64,000 nt of DNA from Blasia pusilla. Its lineage: Eukaryota; Marchantiophyta; Marchantiopsida; Blasiales. Below the pieces are notes generated by a model. It was not told the origin of the DNA. It saw nothing but the letters and a program-made list of their open reading frames with translations, and did no database searches. Position numbers and translations under genes: made by a program. How positions within the stretch are numbered: the first letter of the stretch is position 1; each line of letters starts with the position of its first letter. The stretch spans positions 3,410,001 to 3,474,000 of the forward strand of contig CM114272.1 in the NCBI GenBank assembly GCA_050084515.1. Direction: 5' to 3'. Of the stretch, positions 29,141-38,929 are shown in pieces.

Positions 29141-31188
29141 ATTCAGGACGTTTGTACATTTTTTGCGAGCCGGATACCATTGGAGGACAGGAAGAAGACG
29201 GCATTTTGGGGCATCGATCCTCACGGGAAGGATTGTTTGTACCAGTGGCGGTTCTTACCATTTGGGTTAAAGAACGCCCCGGATGAGTTTCAGAGGGTCA
29301 TGGATAGGATCTTGGTTGGGCTGGATTTTGCTAGGTGTTATATTGATGACATCGTAGCCTTAGCGCCACGGTTGAGGAGCATGAGCGACATCTAGAGGAG
29401 GTGTTTCGACGATTGCAATTACCTGGGATGAAGCTATATCTAGGCAAGTGCAAGTTCTTCTACAACCAGATTGAGTACTTGGGTCATACAATATACCTAG
29501 GGGGCCTTGGTATTCAGCAGAAAAAGGTAGAGGCTATCTCACGCATTCCACGCCCTATAGATGTGAGACGTGTTTGCACATTCATGGGATTGGCAAACTT
29601 CTATCTGCGGTACGTCAAGGGTTTCAGTTCGATTGCGAAGTTGCTAACCTTGCTGACCAAGGTGGATCACAAGTGGCACTGGGGGGATGAGCAGGAGCGA
29701 GCATTTCAGTTGCTCAAGGATAGGTTGACGTCCGCGCCCATCTTGAGGAGACCAATCAGGGGGTGTCCTTTCTAGTTGCACACAGATTGGAGCATGTTGG
29801 GGCTTGGAGTGGTGCTCACCTAGCATGATGATGAGGGTAGAGAGTTCGTGGTGGCTTACGCTAGCCACTCAAAAAATGCTGCAGAGGCAAAGCATAGCCC
29901 GTATGAGGGTGAGTGTTTGGCTGCGGTGTGGGCTCTCGCACATTTCAGGTGTTACTTATTCGAAAATCCCTTTACCATCATCAACCATTGAAGTGGTTGA
30001 TGGAGTCCGACAAGCTTACAGGGAAGCTTGCAAGATGGGCTTTGTTGTTGCAAGAGTATGATTTTCAGGTGGTACATAGACATGGGATGCTCAACCTGGA
30101 TGCAGATAGGTTGAGTCGTAACCCATGCCCGAGTCAACGAGATGCGACTGGAGCTCGATGGCATGGAGAGAGTGATGAGGAGTCAGTGCCAAGATGGCAC
30201 GCGTTAGCCTATTTAGGCATGTTGGCTATGGAGAGCCAGAGTGTGGAGACTTTGATGGCGAGGTCTAGTGGAGAGTCCTTGGATCCCGAGGCGTGTGAGG
30301 AGACGACAGATGCCCGAGATATTCATGATGATGGAGTAGTCTTGGAGTACCTTCGTACTGGCAGCGTTGCGAGCACCGTGGGTGCTAGAGAGCAAGATCG
30401 GATCCTACAGCGGGCCAGACGGTTCCGTTGGGAGGGGACACATGTTTTGAGTGTTTGAGAGGATGGCAGGGTACGCGTAGTGCTACATCCTTTGCAGAGA
30501 GCACGACTAGTGCAACATGCCCATGAGGAGTTGGGTCACTTTGGGATGAAGCAGACGTACAGCTTGCTCCAAATTCAGTATTGGTGGCGAGTCATGTACA
30601 CTGACATTCAACAGTTTGTTGCCAGGTGCATGGTGTGTGATCGGGTCCGAGCATCGTTCAATGCTCCGACTCCACAGTTGCATCCATTACCGATCATGGG
30701 CTTGGGGTATAGATGGAGTTTGGATTTTGTAGGACCTTTGCCTTTGACAGAGCGTCATAGTCGTTATGTGTTGGTGATGGTCGAGCACTTCTCGAAGTGG
30801 ATTGAGTTGGTTGTATTTCCTGACGAAGCGAGTGAGGGAGTAGCTTATGCCTTCCTTGACAGAGTGCTGAGTCATTATGATGCACCGACTGAGGTGTTGA
30901 TAGACCAAGGATGTATGGATGCGAGCATGTTCTCAAAGGGCCGAGTTGTTTTGGAGAGTGATGCCCATGGCGTTCGAGAACTTGGCGATTGTGCAGCATC
31001 GGGATACGTTGAGGTATGCGACTATTTGGGGTGATGGTTATCGACCAACTATTTGGAGGTTTCATCAGGGAGATTATGTCTACTTGCAGTAGACGGCACC
31101 GACGACGTTGGATGTGACTGTAGGGCGCACTATCCTGAGAGTGCGTGACGTTTAGCCATCCGGTGATCTCTTGCTGGAGGGACGCGAT

Positions 31189-31213
31189 GGTATGGTATGG
31201 TATGGTATGGAAG
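31189..31213 (+). repeat. GGTAT microsatellite in Gypsy relic A
   Basis: Five consecutive TGGTA-type units, where relic C has only two, add about 15 bp in frame and repeat MVWYG in the translated product. This fits replication slippage. Confidence 0.75.
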
Positions 31214-31303
31214 GACCATGTGCGTAATTGTGCGCCATATCACCTTCCTAACATTGATGGTACAATAGATCCGAGCTTAGGAGTAGTTCCTGCAGGCTTG
31301 CGT

Positions 31304-31438
31304 TGTATGTCGTGTGGTTCCGCCCGTGGTGCAGCCACGATGCTAGTCTATGATGGATGTTCGAGAGGTTGGCATATGGCATGTCTGACGCTACCTCTTA
31401 CAAGGGTTCCTCGGGGATGATAGATTTGTCCCAGATGT
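31304..31438 (+). other. PHD-like zinc finger at the end of Gypsy A pol (decayed)
   Basis: In the integrase reading frame the spacing is C-x2-C (31304, 31313), x11, Tyr where Cys is expected (31349), x2-C (31358), x4-H (31373), x2-C (31382), x14, C-x2-C (31427, 31436). Apart from the Cys-to-Tyr change (TGT to TAT), this is the C4HC3 pattern of a PHD finger, with the usual aromatic in GWH. Two stop codons (31418-31423) cut the last pair off. PHD fingers commonly bind histone H3 tails; a targeting role here is inference. Confidence 0.6.
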
Positions 31439-31632
31439 ACATAGAGGAGATACTAGGTAGGTTTCAATTCCGACTTTTTTCGTGACATGGATGATAGGAA
31501 GGCAACTAACGATGGGGCCACATGAGCACCTGGCCTTCTTGCTCTTAGCGTCGGAGAGATGTATGTCATGGTTGATAGGGATAGATGGCTATCTGGAGTT
31601 AGAGGGACCTAACCACCAATTAGGGGGGCGAT

Positions 31633-32370
31633 TGGAGATATTTTAGTACTTCTTGTCTCGTTGTTTGGATGCCATGAGTTAGCATGGGATCGTGTGTGTT
31701 TGTGTGTGTGTTTGGTGACAACGATGTATGGTGTGTAGCAATGTGTATGCGCACGAAAGTTGTCACGTCTTTTAGGATAGATCCGTGAGATCTAGTAGAG
31801 CGCCTTCGTGAGTAGTGGAGGACATGCTCAGTAGGTCAAGGATGACTTGTTGACGCCCCGAAAAACCTAAGAGAGCACCTTTCTCCTTCGTTTCGGCTCA
31901 TTTGGAGCCATATTGAGGAACTTACTATTTTAGGTAAATACCATTTTGAGTATATGATCAACTTTCTAGTTTTTGTTAGTGACCCTTGACCTCCTACATC
32001 AGGTCAAGAGCCAAGGAGGTGACTTGGGAGAATAGGTTACCATGGAGAGCTTGGGAGAGGGGAGGGGTATACCTCAAGGAGAGAGATCTTGAGAGCTCAT
32101 TCTCTCTTTGTTGAACCTCTTGGCATGAGGCGGCGGAGCTATGGTCGCTTGCCTTGTAAGTGTAACCCAAGCCTCTCATTAGGAGAATGGGTTTGATTTG
32201 ACATGAGAGAGAGTGCACACCTTTGAGAGCTATGGTGTGAGATGGTGTAGAGAGAGATTGGATCTTATTTTATTGGAGATATTTTAGTACTTTTTGTCTC
32301 GTTGTTTGGATGCCATGAGTTAGTATGGGATCGTGCGTGTTTCTGTGTGTGTTCGGTGATGCGCACGACA
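31633..32370 (+). repeat. LTR-like direct repeat after Gypsy A
   Basis: A purine-rich tract (TAGGGGGGCG, 31621-31630) ends just before TGGAGATATTTTAG at 31633. The same sequence restarts at 32274 and the two copies match for about 100-130 bp (TCTCGTTGTTTGGATGCCAT, GGGATCGTG, GTGTGT runs, GCGCACGA). 31633 is therefore the likely start of the 3' LTR, with a second partial LTR start 641 bp later. The far end of the LTR was not found. Confidence 0.55.
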
Positions 32371-35300
32371 CATGTAATAAACTACTATCTATCCTAACCA
32401 TTAACTTAATTATCTTGACCTTAACTTCTCTACCAAGCATGACTAGTTTAGTTTTATTCTCATTATGACTTCAAAAAATACTATTGTAACTCTTTTATTT
32501 CCTCATCACTCATGACGTGTTCTTCCAAATGTGTGTCCGCTCAAGGAGGTATCTTGAAGAAGTCTAAACATTTTTTTCCTTCTTAACTACTAATTAATTT
32601 AACATCTATAAAAAAACCTCACTTAAACTCTTGTTTAAGTGTAACATGGCTCCAAAATTAATCTACTATATGACAATTTTGTCCTTATCCAAGGTGTCAT
32701 TCTAATCAAAATTGGAATGAAATGACCATGGTTTGTAGATCTCTACGCCCACAACAAGATTTTCACCTTCAAAATCTTGTGATGGAGGAGCTTCATTATT
32801 TTTAAAGCACATCTTATAATTCATTATCAAACTCAACTCCCTTTTACCTTTGCTACTTGGTGACATCAATTTCAAATATTGTATTTTTATAAGTCTCCCA
32901 TGCATTGATTGCAAAACTTAGAAGGTTGACTATTCACATGATTTTTGAGATAAATCTACTCCAAATTTTTTCCATCAAAGCTTTGTAGTGAATCCTATGT
33001 TGGTTTGTGAATGAATCCATTAGATCCCCAACTTGTCTTGCATGTAACTACAGTGACCTTGCGTAAAGATGCATCCTCTAATGCTTTCTAGATTATGAGA
33101 GTCTCACTAAGACAACACCCACTCTTTCTAATTCTTATAAGAACTTAGAAAGCTATAATTGGAAAATATCTTTTTGGCAACAAAAGATGTTATGCACTAT
33201 AAGAAATTGGTCATTAAATGAGCGTGTAACATGTCTTATTTTCTTGATCATGTGTTTCTCCCAAAAGTCAAAATAGTCTCTAAGGCATAGCACAAATTTG
33301 GGTAGGAAAAAATGCAATATGCTTGTTTGATAAAAAAAAAATACTTGGTATTGAGGAGTATAGCTGCATAATGGAGAAGATTATTCCACCTTACACTCTC
33401 TATGTCAAGACATTTCGCCATTTGATTTAAAACCTCGTTTAAAACCTTAGTTAAATTATATATGGCAACCTCTACCTTCATCTTCAAGCATCAAATTGGC
33501 ATTATATTTTCTTTATCTTCAAACATCAATTTGGTATTAGATTTTCTCTATTGTGGTCTTAAAAAATTAAACAATCTTTGAAAAAAAAACATATGATTGA
33601 AATTTATGTCAATAAAACCAAGAATCATGATTATGCAAAACTTGACTATTCAATAATTTTCTCAAATGTTGCATCCTAAATTTCCATGGACTAAAAAATC
33701 CATTATTAGAGTAGCACAAAATTTTATTCCTATGCACCGTTCGAAAGGTCAAATTTTTTTTTGGAAAATTTCTTACTGAATATTATTCCTATAGATGTTA
33801 ATGAACATTGGTAAGAACGCCATTTTTGGAAAATAGGGGCTAAAATAACTACATCCTCAAGCCCCTATTCATTATAATTATCATCAAATGAATTAAGTAT
33901 CTCATCCTATTTCTCATGGAAAGGGAACAAGAAGATCCATTCTATATAAAATTATATATACAACAATTAAATTATATGAATTTCCTTAAAGATCCATGCT
34001 ATATAAAAACAATTTATTAAAAAAATACTAGTATCATCATTAAAATCATAGTTTAGTTTTTATCATAGATAAATAAGTAGTTCTTGATTATGCTTTGTAC
34101 CACCAAGAGATATTCAATAGAGAAATTATAGGGAATTTTCAATTCCCTATAATTAAAATCTATTCAAAAAATTTAGATAGCTTTGAAATGTATTATAATT
34201 TTTTCCAAACATAGGAAAAATAATAGAAATCATAAGCTCATAGAAAGTATTTTATTTATGCATAAGATAAATATTAAGATATTATATCTAAAATAAAAAA
34301 AATTAAGATAAAGTGACAAGAAAATTTTCCAAAAAGTAACCCATAATTTCTTACAAGATCACTATACACGTTTAAAAAATTCTCTATGATTTTAAAAAGG
34401 AAAAAAAGAGTTACAAATATTTTCGTAATAATAATCTAAGGGAAGTAGAAAATTCTCAAGTAGCACCAATGTTTGTCCTCTTGTGATTTTATTTGAAGTT
34501 AAAAGAAAAAATAGAAAAGATTCAAGAAGTAGAAGAAAATATATAGAAATAGGATGAAAGAATATAAGATGTAAATTTTCTAACCAATGGAGACTACCTA
34601 TGGACAAGTTGAAGATGAGCAAAAATCTCCAATGAAGTTAAAGAGATTGGGTCAATGAGGGAACCAAGGAGTCAAAGGAAGAGAAACTAAGAGTCAAAGA
34701 TTCCTTAAGTTACCCAAACAAACAACAAATAGTTTAGGATGAGGAAAAAGTCTCCAAATATGTCAACAAAAGTCAACATATCTTAGAAAGTATATTTACA
34801 AAATTGGGATGAGAAAAAATATTCTATGAAGGAAGAAATAAGCGATTAGCTTAGACAAAAAGTGTCTACTAAAGTAAAGGACTCAAAATGGGATAAGGAT
34901 AGTGAACAACCTCGAAAGGAATCTTGAGAAAAAGTTTAAGAAATGGGAGCTCAACTATACTTAAGGAAGTGATACTAAAGTTAAGCTAGGGAATATGATT
35001 GAGCAAAAGTCCTTTAGCAAAGAAGAACAAAAGTATGCTTTCTTCAATACATGCAACTATATAATTCCTTAGTAAAAGAAGCAGGAGATGGGGACTTAGC
35101 CACTTATACTTAAAAAATACTCACTAATACTAGGTTTTAGGTAGGAAATGTGTGAGGTTGAGTTTAAACTCTACTAAATTGACACCATATCTAGTCACCT
35201 AAGTTTTATATCCCAAAATTATTTGCATGGAATCCTTTTGGAATATAAAACTTATGCATAGATTGTTTAAAGAATCATGCCTAACATCTCATATTTGAGA

Positions 35301-35430
35301 TTTAGAGATTGTAATGAAGACATGCATTTGAATTCTCCATTCCAACTAATATGCATTTTGCACGTGGAATCCCTTAGGCACTCACGTATCTTGATATCCC
35401 TTCACCAAGTTTGCACATGGATAAAATTTG
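32371..35430. other. AT-rich stretch, nothing recognised
   Basis: About 3 kb of strongly AT-rich sequence with many homopolymer runs. Short open frames on both strands show no domain. It may be very old transposon debris. No tandem array or inverted repeat of note was seen. Confidence 0.5.
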
Positions 35431-35436
35431 AGTTTG

Positions 35437-35680
35437 TGGAGATGTCCATCCCTAGGAAAGACATGTCTGTGTGGACCAAGGTACCCCATCTTGCCCCACC
35501 TGAATCATAGACCCGGACTCGATCAACCCGCACCCAAAATAAAAACCCGTTGTCCATTCTGTAGCCTGTACGAGCCTTCCCTAAGCCCTAATTGGCCCAC
35601 AGCAAGGCCTGCAACAGGCTTAGGCTTGTAAGCAAAGAGCTTTGCTACGGCCTACAAGCTTGCCGCGGAACTGGTTGTGA
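35437..35680. repeat. GC-rich dispersed repeat fragment
   Basis: Contains GAGATGTCCATCCCTAGG and ACATGTCTGTGTGGAC, then GTTGTCCATTCTGTAGCCT and CAGGCTTAGGCTTG blocks. Related blocks, partly in the opposite orientation, occur at 36237-36990, 42741-42920 and 58500-58860. No coding potential. It looks like a member of a dispersed non-autonomous family. Confidence 0.6.
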
Positions 35681-35709
35681 GAAAACAGAATGTGACGAAA
35701 TCAATGAAA

Positions 35710-36095
35710 TGTATTACACATCTTGGGGATACAAAATGGCCTAGTCCGCTTGTGCGCTCAAGAAGAGCTTCGATGGATCTTGAACATGAAGATAACTCGA
35801 CATACAAGAGATGCGCTACCGCTGCGGCTCTCGACTATTTCACTCCTCAAGAAACTAGGGTTTTTACTTATTTTTCTTCATTTCTATTTATAGAAAAACT
35901 TTGCATCAAAATGCCTTGCACCCTGATGCAATATAGGGTTAGATAATCTTAGTGAGACTACTCCATAAACCACCTACGTTATATTGCTATGACTCCTCTG
36001 ACGTCTAAGTCGGAACCATCAATCTAGGCTTCTCATCAAACAAGAGGGTCGATCAGATTTAATGGTGCTGAGAGAAGTGGATATTGAGAATCCAA
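35710..36095. repeat. dispersed repeat, copy 2 (about 390 bp)
   Basis: Same orientation as 17300-17690. Homology runs from the GGCCTAGTCCG block to GAGAAGTGGATATTGAGAATC and then stops abruptly, which suggests this is close to a true element end. Confidence 0.8.
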
Positions 36096-36236
36096 CATCG
36101 ATCACACATTATTGCGGGCTTATGGTAGGCCAGGACGGGCATATTTTTCCTGCCATCAATAATTTGAGCGCGTATCGATTTACGCGTCTCGAGCCTACGC
36201 GGATCATTGGGATACTAAGGAAAATTGAGTGGGGTA

Positions 36237-36470
36237 TGGACATGTCCGTCCCATGGATAGACATGTCCATTTTTGTGCAACCATATCCTTCACATAATGG
36301 AAGACATGCAATCATTCAACCATTCAAACTCACACACTTGTTGGGTTTCAAGCTAGGAGCTTCCTCTTGGAGGATAAGGAAAAACTCACAAGATCAGTGA
36401 AGGTGCATAAGAACAAAGTCCATGTCCGTCCCCAGGATAGTCATGGTCGTGCGGGCTCGGATACCTGCAT
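36237..36470. repeat. CATGTCC-box dispersed repeat, left part of an interrupted element
   Basis: Has GGACATGTCCGTCCCATGG, ACATGTCCATTTTTGTGCAACC and a second CATGTCCGTCCCCAGGATAG. The matching right-hand part, with GGGCATGTCTATCCCATGGG and CCGTGCAACC, lies at 42867-42915 beyond the Gypsy B insertion. The element was therefore probably one piece before Gypsy B landed in it. Confidence 0.55.
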
Positions 36471-36644
36471 TTAAGTCTGCCTAGCCCATAATGTAGACCT
36501 GGACTTGGCCAGCTTGCACCGAATTTCTTAGCCTGCATCAAGCCCGCACTGACTCGTGGTTGGCCTATAAGTAGGACTAGAGGGTGGATTAGGCCCCTAT
36601 TGGATGGGCTCTAGGCTCAATGCTAAGTCTGCTATATAAGTATT

Positions 36645-36989
36645 GGGCGGGCTTAGGTCCGTACAGACGGGCTCAAGCTTGCGCAAGGTAGGCTTAGGTT
36701 TAACGCATAGGGCTCATAGGCCACAAAGGCCAAGGCTAGCCTTATAGGGACCCAACCGTCTTGCAAGTGCAGCCAATGGCTAATCTCGTAATCCCACCAA
36801 GGCATTGGCGGGCTTAGCCTTGAGGCTAGCCAATGGTGACGCTCCCTACTTTAGCCCGCAAGGCGGCTGGGTCCCTACAAGGCTAGCCTTAGCCTCGTGG
36901 CCTATGCGGCCTATGCACCCTATGCTTCAGGTATAAGCCTACCCTACGTGGGCTTGAGCTCCTCTATGCAAGCCTACGCCTGCCAGCCC
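36645..36989. repeat. long imperfect palindrome (foldback)
   Basis: Left arm 36645-36765 and right arm 36858-36989 are reverse complements with mismatches and small gaps. The best-matched core is 36718-36765 against 36858-36903 (AAGGCTAGCCTT, TAGGGACCC and AGGCCAC shared). A second strong block is GGTAGGCTTA against its complement near 36935. The arms are GC-rich (GGCTTAGG, CTAGCC). The 92-base centre contains further small inverted pairs around GCCAATGG. No coding capacity. Confidence 0.8.
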
Positions 36990-36994
36990 TTTGT

Positions 36995-36999
36995 GCTTG
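36995..36999. other. target site duplication of Gypsy B, left
   Basis: GCTTG, identical to 42736-42740 on the other side of the element. Confidence 0.9.
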
Positions 37000-37352
37000 T
37001 GTAACCATCCTTTGTTACTCGTAGTTAAGTTAGAATCTACGACATGAAGTGCATAAATGGGAAAGAATAAACCAAAAAGAGAAAAGACAAGATACATGAG
37101 ATAAAGATGAGAGTAGGGCCATAGGTTGGTGAAAAGGAAGATAAGGATGAGGTTGAGGAAGATGAGGTTGGAACATTAGACTCCAAAGGAGATCCTCTCA
37201 TGCTATGAGAATAGGACACGTGGCATAAGGATAGGTAGAGCTAATTTGTCTTCATTGTACCTATCTCTAAGTATATAAAGGAAGAGGAGAGGCCTTGAGG
37301 GCATTCTACCTTTGAGCAACTCTAGAGTGGTTCAATGAGCTGGAAAGTTACA
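37000..37352 (+). repeat. Gypsy B 5' LTR
   Basis: Begins TGTAACCATCC and ends AGTTACA. Contains a TATA-like TAAGTATATAAAGG at about 37271-37284, a plausible promoter for the element, and an ACACGTGGCA box near 37207. Confidence 0.95.
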
Positions 37353-37353
37353 A

Positions 37354-37365
37354 TGGTATCAGAGC
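37354..37365 (+). other. Gypsy B primer-binding site
   Basis: TGGTATCAGAGC, an exact match to the initiator-Met tRNA complement, one base inside the 5' LTR. Confidence 0.95.
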
Positions 37366-37499
37366 AAGGTTTCTCTTCCAATGAGAGTGGATTATCCTTC
37401 TTGGAAGGATGACTAGGTAATGATACACTGTTTAAAGTAGATAGGTTGTTAGAGGCTAGAAGTGGGTATTGAGCTGCAATTAGAGTAAGGGGTGGCAAA

Positions 37500-37860
37500 T
37501 GTGTACGAAGGAGGAGGAGAGATGGTTGCTTCCATGAACAACCACTACGGACCCACACCCATGTAGTTGGGTAATCTTCGAGCACGAGATGGTTATGTGC
37601 CGCGAAGGTATAATGGAAGGGTGCCAATGGAGAGAGATCGGAACCCCAACATACAAGGGATTCCTCCTCGAACCGACGGGGTTGGGGTTCCTAGAGGAGG
37701 GAGAGAATTCAAAGTCCGAATAGATACACATCAATATTTTGAGTGTGGTAGATATGGTCATATAGCCATGAATTGTTGTCTTTGTAGGTTGAGAAATAGG
37801 CCATATCGTTGCCCCCTTAATCATCTTGAAGGAGGACACATATAGGAAGATGACGAAGAA
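37500..37860 (+). pseudogene. Gypsy B gag remnant with zinc knuckle
   Basis: The only gag part recognised is the nucleocapsid knuckle near 37733-37780, read as YFECGRYGHIAMNC. The first Cys of the C-x2-C-x4-H-x4-C knuckle is Tyr (TAT for TGT). The capsid part upstream is not recognisable, so much of gag is lost or too decayed. Confidence 0.65.
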
Positions 37861-37879
37861 CACAGACCTTAGGAAACGC

Positions 37880-38925
37880 CAACCACCAGTTGTAGTAGAG
37901 GATTTCTATCAATAGTTCAATAATAAGCATCAATGGATCTGAATTCGTTCCCTTCAAGAATAGGATCTAGACTAGAAATCACATTTAAAGGTTTTGAGTT
38001 GATTCTGTGTAGTCTATGCATCAACAAAGCATAAGGTGGATTTAACAGTATCACCAGACTGAGTGTTTGACGTGTACAACTGAATAGGGTTTTAACTATA
38101 AGGAGGTGAACTCCTCCTAAAACAAAATTAAATCAAAGGGAATTTCAAATTCCAGAGACATTGTATTACATAAGCATTCTACACAGGAAAAAGAGATTGT
38201 GGTGAGACATATGATCTCCCTCTGTCAAACTCATTCGAAATAGAGATAAGTGGAGAAATGATTCTCAATTAATACGTCAGCTCTTTACTTCTACTTGAAG
38301 TTACTGTTGTATGTCTCTAACTCCATCCTCAAAGCCATCAACAACAAGTGAGACTGATTCCGGGGTACAAAGAGGAATAATTCTTCATTCCAAGAAGAGC
38401 AAACATTGTTGATTCTATGAAATGGGTCAATTCCGCTCCTAAATAGCCGATCTCCAAGGGCAAGAGCCTTCTGTCACAATAGCTATTCTCCCTGGGATGT
38501 ATTCGACCATGAAAAAATGGAAAAAAGACCCTTAGTCGATTCCCTTCCCAAGGTTCAAAGGGTCGAGAGCCTACACTCCAAATGGAAATTCTCTTTAACC
38601 GCTTCCTAAAGCTACTAACTGTCTAACTCCTACAGTACTAACCAGACCAAGATCTTCACTGAAAACTGTCACGTAACCGTCAAAAGGGTGAACTCGCGGA
38701 AAGGCGAAATGGCGGTTTGGTGAACTCGTGATCTCGTGAACTCAGAATTAAGTCATAACGATTTAATTTGGCCAATAACTGAACATTCCTAATTTCTAAG
38801 GGATTCCAATCCATTCCTATTTCCTAATATGCATTCCCTACTCCTAAATCTAAGTGGAATACTCCTAACCAAGGGAATTACTGCCTAAAGGCATCCAAAA
38901 TCGTCAAAAATCTCTACAACTTAAG
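37880..38925. other. about 1 kb of foreign-looking sequence inside Gypsy B
   Basis: Lies between the gag knuckle and the protease, where intact relatives have only a short spacer. No frame matches gag or protease, and there are many stops. It contains a palindromic AGGAGGTGAACTCCTCCT (38100-38117) and repeated GTGAACTCG/CGTGAACTC boxes near 38690-38740. It may be a solo LTR or other nested insertion; ends were not resolved. Confidence 0.4.
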
Positions 38926-38929
38926 AAAG

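Larger units (their letters stand above)
29155..31632 (+). pseudogene. Gypsy relic A: RT-RNase H-integrase with PHD-like tail
   Basis: Fragment of a Ty3/Gypsy polyprotein lacking gag, protease and the start of RT. RT keeps KKTAFWGIDPHG, WRFLPFGLKNAP and the YIDD active site (29336-29350). RNase H has LHTDWSMLGLGVVL and YEGECLAAVWALAHF, then a frameshift at about 29985 followed by DHQPLKW-equivalent sequence and LDADRLSRN. Integrase has the H-H-C-C finger (HEELGHFGM, CMVC, about 30520-30640) and SLDFVGPL and DQG blocks. About 330 bp that includes the third catalytic residue is missing at 30915 compared with relic C. Stops include TAG at about 29774, 29821 and 31090. The segment ends in a zinc-finger-like motif listed separately. 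Confidence 0.9.
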
